DNA of 64,000 nt from DASRFA01 sp035651755 (GCA_035651755.1 DASRFA010000054.1:28380-92379), one strand, 5' to 3'; positions 34,701 through 42,234 are shown, counted from the first letter of the stretch. Translations and numbers: made by a program. The notes: a model not told the origin generated them from the sequence alone.

Positions 34701-36857
34701 GCCCAACGAGTTGCCGATCACTCGATCGGAAGCGGCTCTCAGCCCCGTGGATTTGACCGTTCCCGTTCCGGTCTTTCCGGGCCGACGAACTCGCTCGAGA
34801 GCATCGCCGGCGTCGGATGCCGCGATGACGGTGAGCGTCCCTCCTTCCATCAGCGCCACGGGGCGGACGTCGAACGCGAAGGTGGTCGTGTTGGACAGCA
34901 GATCACATGAGCCGACGTGCGGTTCGATCGTTGGGAACGACAACGTCTTGCCGTCCGAACCGAGCGTGATCCCGGCGGTCGATACGGTGTAGAGCTTCCC
35001 GTCGGACGCCACGGCCACGAGTCCCTCGGCGGCGGACGTATCGAGTTGTCCGCTGCTGACGACGAGGATCGGAGCGATCGCCTCGAGCACCACTGGAGTC
35101 CCGGTGTCGTCGGGCGCGACCGGCGCCCAGGGCGCGTCGTCCGCGAGCGAGCGGAAGAAGAGCTCTCCGCCCTCCAGCGCGACGAGCAGGGGCACCGTCC
35201 CATTCAGGTGAACGAGACCGTCCACGAGATGCGGAGCTGCATTCGAGCTCGGCAGTTGTCCAAAGGAGGTCCACCCGCTCCGCTTCGGATCGCCGTAGAT
35301 CTCGCTCCAGACCCAGATGGTCGAGCCGGCGGACACGCCGACCATGAAGTCGTCGCCCTTCGACCAGACGGGGGGCCGCCAGCGGGGTTTCTGCTCGAGG
35401 GCGACCGGCGGCCCTCCGGGCGTCGCGCCTTTCGCATCCGGTCGCGGAGGCTGCAGCAGCTCGCGGTCCGGGAGAGGGCTGATCGCGCCGCTGCTCGCGT
35501 CGACCTCGTACAAGTGAAGCGCGCCGTCCTGACCCACGCCTGCGATCACCGAATTCGCGAACGCACCCCCACCCACCACGGCGAGCGACCAGAAGGACGG
35601 ATCCGCGAGCTCGAAGGAGAGCCGTACCAGGGCACCGCGCTTCGAGAAGGCCTCGTCGCACTCGAGGTAGAAGGTATCGAACTGCTTCGGGGCGCGTCCG
35701 AGCGGATAGAAGGCCGCCGTCAAGACGAGCGGCGTGGTATTCGCCAACGCCTCGGCTTTGAGCTCGTTCCGACCGGCTCCGGCGGCGGCGGACGAAGAGG
35801 AGACGCCGGAGTTCACGAGCAGCGCCAGGCTCTCCACGGCGAGCGTCGCGACCGCCTCCTTCACCTGCGTCGACGATGCGCGGATCCAACGCGCGTTCTT
35901 CCCGGGCTGGACGGCGAGCTGTTCGATCGCCCCGTGGCCCTTGCTCAACGCGACGCCGCTCGGTGAAAGCTTGGCGACGAGTTTCCTCCAGCCGACTTCG
36001 TCCTCGCCGTCCTTTTTCCCCCAGTAGTGCCAGTCCGCTTCCGCGAGCGCCTGGGCGCCGACGACCTCGATGGTCGCGGCGGCTTCGATGTTCAGCAGAT
36101 CCGGATGACCGAGATAGAGCGCGTGGAACTGCCGATCGAGCGCGCCCGGGTCGAACGGCTCGAACACCGATACCTTGCGAAGGACCGTGTCCGTGGCGAA
36201 GCCCGAGCCGGGCGGCACCGGCGGATCGACCGTGACGAGGTCGTTGTTCACCGCGACGACGCGGTATTCGGCGCTCGCGACCTCCACGAGCATCTCAGGC
36301 ACCAGGCCGGTGGCCGGATCGACCTGCAGCACGGCCGACCCCGGCGCGGCGAAGGACTTGAGCCGCCACTGCTCGGGCGCCGCCTCCGGGGGCTCGATCT
36401 CGGTCAGGCCGGGCGGCTGCACGTAGATCGCGTCCTCGTCGGCGTCCGTCGCCACCACCATCGCGAGGCGGCCCGGCACGAGCCCGACGTCCGACTCGGT
36501 CTCGAACACCACCGTCGCGCCGTCGGCGCTCGCCTGCAGGCGCACCGGGGCCTCTGCGAGCACCGGCTCGGCCTGCGCAGCCATCTTGAGGACGACGGGC
36601 AGGCGGGCCGGGTGCGCCGCCTGGCGTTGCAGGCCCAGCCAATCGAGGAACCCGCGCCGCATCTTGTCGCCGGATCGATCGAAGCGTTCGGCGACCTCGG
36701 CGCTGAAGCGCGCCGCGACCGCGAGCAACGCGCGCCCGAAGTCGCCCTCGTCCTCGGCTCCCCACGAGGGCGCCCAGACGCGTGCGCGTTCGAGCAGCTC
36801 GCGCTCGAACTCGGCCGCCCGCCGGCGATCGAGGCGAGGCATCACGAGCGCCTTCAC
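31722..36857 (-). CDS. giant baseplate J-like wedge protein with large inserted domains
   Basis: 1711 aa from GTG at 36857, overlapping the gp25 stop (GTGA), with GGGAGG 6 nt upstream. N-terminus: MPRLDRRRAAEFERELLERA, WGAEDEGDFGRALLAVAARF, DKMRRGFLDWLGLQRQAAHP, the usual start of Afp11-type wedge proteins. The C-terminal ~300 residues have the J-core: IRFGDGRHGRIPPVGRDSIV, KLRHRGRAVTVRDLEDIALE and RLVVAMRGDDPIPRAAQRRE. Between them lies ~1000 residues that normal homologues lack. These include blade-like repeats (HLYEVDASSGAISPLPDREL, GLVAVASDGKLYTVSTAGIT) suggestive of a propeller, and a Cys-containing loop (CPPECGCAV). It is the largest eCIS gene here. The insert may project from the baseplate. 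Confidence 0.88.
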   Translation of the reverse strand: MKALVMPRLDRRRAAEFERELLERARVWAPSWGAEDEGDFGRALLAVAARFSAEVAERFDRSGDKMRRGFLDWLGLQRQAAHPARLPVVLKMAAQAEPVLAEAPVRLQASADGATVVFETESDVGLVPGRLAMVVATDADEDAIYVQPPGLTEIEPPEAAPEQWRLKSFAAPGSAVLQVDPATGLVPEMLVEVASAEYRVVAVNNDLVTVDPPVPPGSGFATDTVLRKVSVFEPFDPGALDRQFHALYLGHPDLLNIEAAATIEVVGAQALAEADWHYWGKKDGEDEVGWRKLVAKLSPSGVALSKGHGAIEQLAVQPGKNARWIRASSTQVKEAVATLAVESLALLVNSGVSSSSAAAGAGRNELKAEALANTTPLVLTAAFYPLGRAPKQFDTFYLECDEAFSKRGALVRLSFELADPSFWSLAVVGGGAFANSVIAGVGQDGALHLYEVDASSGAISPLPDRELLQPPRPDAKGATPGGPPVALEQKPRWRPPVWSKGDDFMVGVSAGSTIWVWSEIYGDPKRSGWTSFGQLPSSNAAPHLVDGLVHLNGTVPLLVALEGGELFFRSLADDAPWAPVAPDDTGTPVVLEAIAPILVVSSGQLDTSAAEGLVAVASDGKLYTVSTAGITLGSDGKTLSFPTIEPHVGSCDLLSNTTTFAFDVRPVALMEGGTLTVIAASDAGDALERVRRPGKTGTGTVKSTGLRAASDRVIGNSLGAALNGGELAAIATVRRNGQAYVAMWTPELSGLAGELFTSDVSVGGARAGGAPTLVADHLIVPGERAEVFVAPFDLQQRLELTGALGAGVVLPASATPLAANDTVTRGQAKSSSTLVVAGPGASSASEAFYPLNATFPTTAVGLDVVVFRTSVAGTKGTATGSKTMKLAKDDRGAAEQSTIFIEMGGVGAEYLVTNVDATNPEWEVTLDTALPSSSGDTAYWLPEYPRGRVAPSLTLDPTASNQQCDADLVSRAGLAFPNAKPPHQAAETFKRDSDNDAILIVLGSEWETEPSGTTFILDATVGAWGSQLGGTASNPELSWEYWNGAWSKLLLTREETGNLKNTGSVEFRVPDDIAATDWAGKVHFWIRARLIGGDYGTETVTVVTEDLGGGKTKQTIDRSTEGIKPPSVVNLGISYSMSEEVKPTYVVTEDSGCSRDQSDANATDGALVEAFVPLSVSLGRLFSGAETTTQAADCPPECGCAVRPAEGASGGSSSPAVSRAAPVTPQTGRSILLGFDAPLSGDTFKVLLLVDRERDLDAFAPLAVHALVGQRFVPLVHQDETRALGESGVLTLSFPEPPTPATLFGDQPLRWIRLAPSAGAAGTWSPSLRGAYMNAVWARATETLTRELLGSSEGEPNLTVAVARPPVLHGSLELRIREPLSDEEREALRRENPDRVWADANLGGDWVLWDQVADPGDEDPKRRVYALDEASGEIRFGDGRHGRIPPVGRDSIVAFRYQRTEPPAPGQTDAPANAVAARSQLNLVTPVAGVEAGFSADHAAGGAPPESDERVLRFATAKLRHRGRAVTVRDLEDIALESSPDVAQARAIVRGRKTRLVVAMRGDDPIPRAAQRRELKRLLLAATPPSVDRDSFDVVAPKLRQLRVALGLQVADLDHAGAVAQAVKRRLADLLDQGTGGVSGEGWPLGEGPRPDQIAFALLDVPHLLRLASVTLAELKGDRSAPWPDRLAPDELVRLAPDGLRFQFDVIERTA

Positions 36858-37282
36858 GGCCGGCCTCCCTCGCGGAAGTAGAACGGGAACACGAGGTTGC
36901 CGACCTGGTTCGTGCGCCGCACGCGGTATTCGAGCTCGATGAGCAGCTTGCCTTCGGCGCTCGCCGCATCGTCCACGTTGACGCCGACCACCTCGATGCG
37001 GGCCTCGTAGCGTTGCAGCGCTTCCTCGACCTCGGAGCGAATGCGCCTCAGCGTCGTGCTGTCGAGCGCGGTGAAGACCATCTCGTGGATGCCGCAACCG
37101 AAGTTCGGTCGCATGACTCGCTCGCCGGGCGCAGTCTCGAGGATGATGAGGATGCTCTCGCGAATGTCCTGCTCGTATTCCGAATAGGCGACGTGGCCGG
37201 TGCGGGGATCCACGTGGACCGGCATCGCCCAGCCGCGGCCGAGGAACTCCTTGCGCTCCGGGCTCGGTGCATCGGGCGTCAT
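36854..37282 (-). CDS. GPW/gp25-like baseplate protein
   Basis: 142 aa from ATG at 37282, which overlaps the PAAR stop (ATGA). gp25/GPW features are FLGRGWAMPVHVDPRTGHVA, YEQDIRESILIILETAPGER (central helix and conserved Glu) and MRPNFGCGIHEMVF, plus LLIELEYRVRRTNQVGNLVF. gp25 is the most conserved baseplate component; it bridges the wedges and the sheath and starts sheath polymerisation (Afp9 in the antifeeding prophage). It is normal in length and lies between PAAR and the wedge genes, as in other eCIS loci. Confidence 0.93.
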   Translation of the reverse strand: MTPDAPSPERKEFLGRGWAMPVHVDPRTGHVAYSEYEQDIRESILIILETAPGERVMRPNFGCGIHEMVFTALDSTTLRRIRSEVEEALQRYEARIEVVGVNVDDAASAEGKLLIELEYRVRRTNQVGNLVFPFYFREGGRP

Positions 37283-37575
37283 CCGATCATCACCGTCGGC
37301 GCCCCGAGGATGATCGCGTTCGGCGCACCCGCCTCGACGACCATGTCGCCCTGCCGTGCAGCCGGGAGCCCGCCGATCATCACGGTCATGCTCCCGACGG
37401 CGACCACGCCGCCGACGTGCGGCTTGGGACCGTCGGAAAGCGGGCATGCGTGCGAGTCCGCGGCGCATCGCCACGCGGGCTGTCCTGCGATGATCACCGT
37501 CGGACAGCCGGGTCCCGGCGACAGCGGCGTGCCGTGGCTCGTGGGGTCTCCGATGCGGGCGGCGGGCTGTCCCAT
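37279..37575 (-). CDS. PAAR spike-tip protein
   Basis: 98 aa, MGQPAARIGDPTSHGTPLSP. PAAR hallmarks are ARIGDPTSHG, GCPTVIIAGQPAWRCAADSH with Cys/His candidates for the tip metal, and the repeated VMIGGLPAARQGDMVVE and AIILGAPTVMIG strands. It caps the spike trimer and sharpens the puncturing tip. No extension domain is fused to it, so cargo would not be carried through a PAAR fusion. It is 5 bp from the spike gene and overlaps gp25. Confidence 0.93.
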   Translation of the reverse strand: MGQPAARIGDPTSHGTPLSPGPGCPTVIIAGQPAWRCAADSHACPLSDGPKPHVGGVVAVGSMTVMIGGLPAARQGDMVVEAGAPNAIILGAPTVMIG

Positions 37576-37580
37576 GATGG

Positions 37581-38213
37581 CTAGTTGATGTTCACGAGCG
37601 CGCCGCGCACGGTCAGCGTCGCGCTCGCCTTGATTTCCATGGTGCTCGACGACTCAATCGTGACGGTCGTGCCTTTGATATTGAGCTGGCCCTTGGCCTC
37701 GATCGTCATCGCGCCGCTGGTGCTCTCGATCTTGATCTGGTTGCCGTTCTCGTCCTTCACGACGATGCCGTCGTCGTCGAACGTGATTTGACGGCCCTTC
37801 TCGTGCGCCAGGGTCACGGCGCCGCGCGATCCGTCGTCGAAGACGAGATAATGCCTCTTGCGCGACTTCAGGATCCGCTTGTCGTTCTTGCCGTCGTCGT
37901 TCGCGACTGGCGGCTTGTCCTTGCCGTACAGCGCGCCCAGGACGACCGGAAAGCGGATGTCCTCGCGCTCGAATGCCACCACGACCTCGTCGCCGACCTC
38001 GGGGATCATGACGAGACCGCGACCGTCGCCGGCCATCGGCATCGCGAGGCGCGCCCAGTAGCTGTCGCGCGGGTTCTCGTGCCACGGATATCGCACCTTC
38101 ACCCGGCACTGCCCCTCGTCGTCCTTGTTCTGCGTGACCTTGGCCGTCGCGACGCCCCTCACGACGCCGCCTTCTTCGAGCGAGGTTTCGCGATGCCCTT
38201 CGGGAAGATTCAT
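37581..38213 (-). CDS. spike protein, gpV/VgrG C-terminal-like
   Basis: 210 aa from ATG at 38213 (ATGA overlap with the hub gene). OB-fold part: ATAKVTQNKDDEGQCRVKVR, DSYWARLAMPMAGDGRGLVM, IPEVGDEVVVAFEREDIRFP, VVLGALYGKDKPP, all conserved in gpV/gp5/VgrG. The C-terminus repeats short strands (GNQIKIESTSGAMTIEAKGQ, LNIKGTTVTIESSSTMEIKA) forming the trimeric beta-helix spike. The VgrG equivalent is therefore split in two genes as in phage P2 (gpD + gpV), rather than fused as in T6SS VgrG and Afp8. Confidence 0.93.
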   Translation of the reverse strand: MNLPEGHRETSLEEGGVVRGVATAKVTQNKDDEGQCRVKVRYPWHENPRDSYWARLAMPMAGDGRGLVMIPEVGDEVVVAFEREDIRFPVVLGALYGKDKPPVANDDGKNDKRILKSRKRHYLVFDDGSRGAVTLAHEKGRQITFDDDGIVVKDENGNQIKIESTSGAMTIEAKGQLNIKGTTVTIESSSTMEIKASATLTVRGALVNIN

Positions 38214-39325
38214 AGGCCGGTTTCCTTGACCTTGAAGCGCGTCCGATACCCGCTGCTGTCGAGCTTGTGGGTCACTTCCTGCAGGTAGTACTTCTTCGAG
38301 AACGGCTGCCCGAGGCCGTCGAGGAAGACCTTGCGATCCGGCCGTAGGTCCGGAAGACCGATCGTCTCCCCGTCTCCGGTCAGGAACTTCTTCGCGCGCT
38401 CGTTCAGCGCAGCCTTCGCGCGCTGATCCGCTTCGGACTGCGTGAAGACCGGCTGGCGCAGGCGCAGCGTCGGTTGCTTCTTCGAATCGCGCACGAACTT
38501 CTTCAGGCGCTGCCCGCCGCTTTGTCCCTTCAACCCGGACTCTTCACCGGCCTGCGCGACGCCGACGATCGGCTCCTTGCGATTTCGGTCCCACCCGTAG
38601 ACCTCGACGCGTGTGATTTGCCCCGCGAGGTTCGCCTCGGGCTTGAAGCTCAGGAGGCCCTCGCCCCACTTGAGCCGCAGGATCTCGCTCGTCGTGTCCT
38701 TGGGCCGCTCGAAATGGAGCACGCCCCGCTCGCCGACGTAGAGCTCGTAGTGATTTCTGTCCGCCAGCTTCTTCAGGAAGGCCCAGTCGCTTTCGTTGTT
38801 CTGCTCGATCTGCGCGTGCTGCTCCTTCGTGGTCTCGACCTGCGTGTCCAGGTTGTTGTCTGCGGCGACGTTCACGACTGCGTCGCTGTCGCGCGCCTTC
38901 GACCAAGTCCTCGCGTTCCTGCCGAGTGTGAGCAGGAATGCGTGGTCCTGACCCGAGATCACCAGCTCCGGCGAACCGGTTTCCGGGAAGCTCGTCGTGA
39001 TCGTCGTCACGACGCCGCTCATGATCCACGGGATCGATTTCGCGTCGCCGTAACCCATGTGGAGCTCGAGCTTCGTCCCGAAATCGAGCATCTCGATCGC
39101 GTCCTGACCGCGGTCGTTCTCGAACGCGTGATGCTCGAAGTTGAAGCAGTCGGTCACGGTGAACGAGAAGTGCGACGTCATGCCGAGCGACAGGCTGATC
39201 TCCAGCTGGCTCACGGCGAGCCGAAGATCGCGCACGAGATCCGACTGCTCGGACTTCCCCAGGCGAATGGAGAAGGCGGGCGCGTAGAACTCGCCGTACT
39301 TGCTAGAGAGATCGACGAGTTCCAT
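38210..39325 (-). CDS. gpD-like hub protein (late control D type)
   Basis: 371 aa. Signatures of the gpD/VgrG N-terminal hub: YAPAFSIRLGKSEQSDLVRD near the N-terminus, TTITTSFPETGSPELVISGQ, NNESDWAFLKKLADRNHYEL with RGVLHFERPK following, and LRQPVFTQSEADQRAKAALN, PDLRPDRKVFLDGLGQPFSK. Three copies make the central hub joining tube and spike. It starts inside the end of the LysM adaptor gene (23-bp overlap), and ends with ATGA overlap to the spike gene. Length is ordinary for the family. Confidence 0.92.
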   Translation of the reverse strand: MELVDLSSKYGEFYAPAFSIRLGKSEQSDLVRDLRLAVSQLEISLSLGMTSHFSFTVTDCFNFEHHAFENDRGQDAIEMLDFGTKLELHMGYGDAKSIPWIMSGVVTTITTSFPETGSPELVISGQDHAFLLTLGRNARTWSKARDSDAVVNVAADNNLDTQVETTKEQHAQIEQNNESDWAFLKKLADRNHYELYVGERGVLHFERPKDTTSEILRLKWGEGLLSFKPEANLAGQITRVEVYGWDRNRKEPIVGVAQAGEESGLKGQSGGQRLKKFVRDSKKQPTLRLRQPVFTQSEADQRAKAALNERAKKFLTGDGETIGLPDLRPDRKVFLDGLGQPFSKKYYLQEVTHKLDSSGYRTRFKVKETGL

Positions 39326-39998
39326 CCGGATGCTCCATCGGGGGCACCAGCAGCCAGTCCCCGGGCTCGATTTCGCGCGGGTCGTCCAGGTCGTTCGCCT
39401 CGGCGATGCGAATCCACTCTCGCGGCTCGTCGTACTCGCGTGCCGCCATGAGCCAGAGCGCGTCGCGCCCGATCACGACGCGGCGTTTGGTCTTGTCGGC
39501 CGACTCGCGCCTCGGATCCTCGAGCTGTCGGCGCAGCGTGCGGTATTCGCGGAAGCTCACGGACAGCGTCGCCCGCGCCGGCGTTCCGTCGGGATGGAAG
39601 AGCGTCACCTTGCGGCCGAGCTTTTCGATGACCGCGGTGAACTCCAGCGGGCCCCAATTGAAGCGGACAGGCGGCGGCGCGTGCAGGTCGCGATCGATCT
39701 CCAGGAGCGCGCTGATGTCCCGGATCCGATCCATGACGGGAGCGGTCTCTGCGCGCTCGCGGGAAGTCGGGCCGTTGGGGTCCGTGTAGTCGTCGAGGAA
39801 GAGGTCCATGCTCAGGTGGTCGGATTCGCCGTTCACGAACTGCAGCAGCGGCGTACCGAGGCCCGGCACGGGCGTCGCCTTGAAGGTGTTGGAGCGCTCG
39901 AAGTTGTACTCGGTGGGATTGAAAAGGACCGGGATCACCTTCGCCGCTCCGCCCGTCAGAGCGGTGATCGTGGCCTTCTTCAGCTGATCTCTGCGCAC
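39303..39998 (-). CDS. 'CIS tube' LysM-type adaptor (Afp7-like)
   Basis: 231 aa from GTG at 39998. The N-terminal part carries VIPVLFNPTEYNFERSNTFK and GTPLLQFVNGESDHLSMDLF, typical of the eCIS tube/baseplate adaptor family. The C-terminal ~50 residues are a LysM-like domain (ALWLMAAREYDEPREWIRIA, DPREIEPGDWLLVPP). In Afp/PVC particles this subunit (Afp7) couples the hub to the inner tube. The LysM end is often conserved for protein contact rather than peptidoglycan binding. Confidence 0.9.
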   Translation of the reverse strand: MRRDQLKKATITALTGGAAKVIPVLFNPTEYNFERSNTFKATPVPGLGTPLLQFVNGESDHLSMDLFLDDYTDPNGPTSRERAETAPVMDRIRDISALLEIDRDLHAPPPVRFNWGPLEFTAVIEKLGRKVTLFHPDGTPARATLSVSFREYRTLRRQLEDPRRESADKTKRRVVIGRDALWLMAAREYDEPREWIRIAEANDLDDPREIEPGDWLLVPPMEHPDGTRRSL

Positions 39999-40005
39999 GG
40001 CCGCC

Positions 40006-41217
40006 TCACACCCCGCGCCGCTCGCGCTCGATGCGCGCGCGACGCTCGACGCGGCGGATCACGTCGTCGGCCAGCCGGTCGAGCACGGCGGCGTCAAGCG
40101 GCGCCGCGGCGGCGCGACGGGTGCGCTCGTCGCGTACGTCCTCGGCCGCTCGCGCCGGCAGCGAAGCCGTCGACGGAAGCGGTGGCATCGCGGACGTTTG
40201 GGCCCGCGCATGCGGACTCTCTCCTGGCGCGCCCGGAGTCGATCGCACCGTCCGCCATACGAGGTCGACCGGGCGATCCAGACGCACGCTCGGCGCCGTC
40301 GGCTCCTGGCGGGCGCGCCGGTGGCGCACCGGCGCGAGCGGTCGGCGATCGACCTCGCCCCCGCGGAACGACTGCCCGAGGTGCGCGCGAGGAGCGGGGG
40401 TCGCGACCACCGGCGACGCCGACGCCTGCCGCCGAATCCGCCTCGAGACCGGCACCTGGCGGAGCGCGAGGCTCCGGGGATCGAGCCCGCGCGGGACACC
40501 CGGCGACAGCGCGCGTCGCTCCGCGGCGTGGCCGCTCGTGCCGCGATGGCGCCGCCCCGTGCTCGAATCGGGAAGGCCGCCGTCGCCGGCGGCGCGCGGC
40601 GTGCCGCCGGTGCGGGCGAGCGGATGCAGGGCGCCGGCGGCTGCCGATGCGCGAACGCGCCGCCGCGATCGCGGGACCTCGCCGAGGACGCGGGTTCGCT
40701 CGATCGCCATCGTGAGGCGCCGTTCCCGGCGCTCGGTCGCGAAGGTCTCGACGCGTGCGACGACGACGCGAGCCGATGCGTCGGCCCGAAGTGCGTTCCC
40801 GACCGCGTCGAGCGGTGACCGGCGGCCCCTCATCGCGCCCGCGATCGGGCGATGATTCGACTCCGGCTGCCCGGGCATCGCCGATGCGGCGATCGACCCG
40901 CTCGGCGCCCCGTGGGTCCGCGTCGCGTGACGGCATCCCGCCGCGGCCGGTCGGCCCGCAGGCGAGCCGGTCGGGCGCGCCGCTTGGCGGACGTCGAAGT
41001 GAAGATGAAACCGCGACAGGAAAAGCGCGAGCGGCCTCGCCGCGGCGCGCGTCGCCGTCGTCGCGCGACGGGTGCGGATCCGGCGCCATCGCAGCGGGAC
41101 CGGAAGCCGCGGCCGGTGGCGTCGCGGGTCGTCTCGCCGAGACGCGAGACGCGCCGCCGCGACCCGCGCCGCGAGCGCCAGCGCGGGAACGACCCGCATG
41201 GCACGCTCGGCGCTCAC
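40006..41217 (-). CDS. Arg/Ala/Pro-rich eCIS linker protein, unknown function
   Basis: 403 aa from GTG at 41217, which overlaps the tube-2 stop (GTGA). It is dominated by Arg, Ala, Pro and Ser without regular fold, and has an odd composition beside its neighbours (very basic). The last ~30 residues, LDRLADDVIRRVERRARIER then ERRGV, form an amphipathic helix that I recall as conserved at this position in many eCIS loci. The N-terminal 20 residues (RVVPALALAARVAAARL) are weakly hydrophobic. The conserved C-terminal helix suggests docking to a tube or baseplate subunit with a disordered lead. It is separated by 6 bp from the LysM adaptor. It could be mistaken for a shadow frame, but position and overlaps support it. 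Confidence 0.6.
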   Translation of the reverse strand: MSAERAMRVVPALALAARVAAARLASRRDDPRRHRPRLPVPLRWRRIRTRRATTATRAAARPLALFLSRFHLHFDVRQAARPTGSPAGRPAAAGCRHATRTHGAPSGSIAASAMPGQPESNHRPIAGAMRGRRSPLDAVGNALRADASARVVVARVETFATERRERRLTMAIERTRVLGEVPRSRRRVRASAAAGALHPLARTGGTPRAAGDGGLPDSSTGRRHRGTSGHAAERRALSPGVPRGLDPRSLALRQVPVSRRIRRQASASPVVATPAPRAHLGQSFRGGEVDRRPLAPVRHRRARQEPTAPSVRLDRPVDLVWRTVRSTPGAPGESPHARAQTSAMPPLPSTASLPARAAEDVRDERTRRAAAAPLDAAVLDRLADDVIRRVERRARIERERRGV

Positions 41218-41639
41218 GTCCCCTTCCGCAACCCGTGATGGGCGAGCTCGAGGCTCTCCATCACGACCTGAGCGGACTGGGCGTCCAGGTCGGACGCCGT
41301 CCACTTCACGGGATAGGCGTGCTCGATCTGCCACGCCCAGGCCTTGTCGCCGGCCTCGTCCTGCAGGCGCACCCAGACCGTCTTCCGTGCGACGTCGCCG
41401 TCGGCCGCGGCGAGCGCCCATTTCCACAGATCGTCGAGGGCGAGCCCGCGTTCCAACACCACCACGGAATACGAGACGTGGCTCACCAGCTTGTGCTCGT
41501 ACTCGTTCACCCCGCCCTCGCGGTAGGATTCGTGCCGCACCTCTCGCGACAGCCCCTTGACGCGCACGAAGCCGCCGCTCGCGATCCCGTCGATCTCCAC
41601 GAGAAAGCGAAAGCCGCGCAGAGGATCCTGACGCTCCAC
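41214..41639 (-). CDS. inner tube protein 2 (T4 gp19-like)
   Basis: 141 aa, GTG start at 41639 with GAGG 12 nt upstream, just after the stop of the small DUF6760-like gene. Fold features of gp19/Hcp-like tube subunits are DPLRGFRFLVEIDGIASGGF, VKGLSREVRHESYREGG and LEHKLVSHVSYSVVVLERG-like strands (here EYEHKLVSHVSYSVVVLERG). The C-terminal TASDLDAQSAQVVMESLELA also matches the paralogue at 42235. Two tube paralogues are usual in eCIS (Afp1/Afp5): one forms the shaft and one the baseplate-proximal ring. Which is which is not determined. Confidence 0.92.
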   Translation of the reverse strand: MERQDPLRGFRFLVEIDGIASGGFVRVKGLSREVRHESYREGGVNEYEHKLVSHVSYSVVVLERGLALDDLWKWALAAADGDVARKTVWVRLQDEAGDKAWAWQIEHAYPVKWTASDLDAQSAQVVMESLELAHHGLRKGT

Positions 41640-41650
41640 CGCGAATCACC

Positions 41651-41830
41651 TCAGACGTCGAACGGGTTCGGGGACGCGCCGTCGAGCGTTCGATTGATGG
41701 TCGAGATCTCGCGGCACCAGCGCCGGCGCTCGCGATGCTCGAGTCGCATGAGCTCGTCGCACGACCAGTGGAAGTGGTGAGCGATGAACGCCATCTCCTC
41801 GTACAGCCACTTCACGGGGTAGGCGCTCAT
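41651..41830 (-). CDS. small DUF6760-like eCIS protein (probably also made as frameshift extension)
   Basis: 59 aa, MSAYPVKWLYEEMAFIAHHF then HWSCDELMRLEHRERRRWCR. The pattern YP..WLYEE.AFIA.HFHW....L.LEH.ERRRW..EI..IN matches, from memory, the small family called DUF6760 found next to tail assembly genes in eCIS and phages. Its ATG overlaps the stop of the tail assembly gene (ATGA at 41827-41830), and its frame is continuous with the -1 frame of that gene from the A9 run. So it can be produced alone by coupling or as the C-terminal part of a fused product. Likely a tail-length or assembly chaperone piece (see findings). Confidence 0.8.
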   Translation of the reverse strand: MSAYPVKWLYEEMAFIAHHFHWSCDELMRLEHRERRRWCREISTINRTLDGASPNPFDV

Positions 41831-42222
41831 CCTTCCCCCAGCGCCGCCATCCTGCGCAGCGGGGCTCGCCCAAGCTGGCTTTTTTTTTCCGAGATCGGCT
41901 CGTCGTCGAGCTCCTCCACCGCATTCAGCTTCTCGTAGAGCCGCTGGAGGTACGCGAGGTCGGACGCGTAAAGGCCTTCGACGACTCCGGTGTGGATGTC
42001 CGGAAGCGAGCCGAGCTTCGTGATGACGCGCGCGAGGACGATCACCGCCAGGTAGGCTTCGTTCTGCTGCACCCGGGGGTCGCGCAGAGGGAGGATCTCG
42101 TCCGCGGCGGTCGCGAGGCGCATGGTGCCTCGCCGATGCAGCGTCCCCGTGTCGTCGACGTATCCCTTGGGAAGCTCGAACTCGACTTCGGTCTGGAACC
42201 CGAGGTGGGTCGCGGTGCCCAT
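41827..42222 (-). CDS. tail assembly protein (gpE/gpG-type chaperone candidate)
   Basis: 131 aa, MGTATHLGFQTEVEFELPKG. Family-like blocks are EVEFELPKGYVDDTGTLHRR, MRLATAADEILPLRDPRVQQ, NEAYLAVIVLARVITKLGSL, and VEGLYASDLAYLQRLYEKLN. These are the hallmarks of proteins annotated 'phage tail assembly protein' placed between tube and DUF6760 genes in eCIS loci. The C-terminal 20 residues (SEKKSQLGRAPLRRMAALGE) follow the A9 run. By position it corresponds to P2 gpE or lambda gpG, the short form of a tail assembly chaperone. It ends with the ATGA overlap. Confidence 0.85.
   Translation of the reverse strand: MGTATHLGFQTEVEFELPKGYVDDTGTLHRRGTMRLATAADEILPLRDPRVQQNEAYLAVIVLARVITKLGSLPDIHTGVVEGLYASDLAYLQRLYEKLNAVEELDDEPISEKKSQLGRAPLRRMAALGEG
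41857..41889 (-). promoter_or_regulatory. predicted -1 frameshift site: A AAA AAA slippery run plus hairpin
   Basis: On the minus strand the codons are GAA AAA AAA AGC (41889 to 41878), giving nine A in a row (41888-41880). The heptamer A.AAA.AAA (41887-41881) is in the phase required for -1 slippage. Starting 3 nt later, CAGC..GGG-CGAG-CCC..GCTG (41877-41857) can fold into a stem. The -1 frame has no stop from here to 41651. The site is read directly; frameshifting itself is inferred. Confidence 0.55.
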
Positions 42223-42234
42223 GACGGTCTCCTC

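Noticed and set aside
41880..41888. A9 run as a simple sequencing error that broke one fused gene
   Set aside because: Both reading frames end and start in a neat ATGA overlap as elsewhere in the operon, so two genes plus slippage is the better reading; an error cannot be fully excluded.
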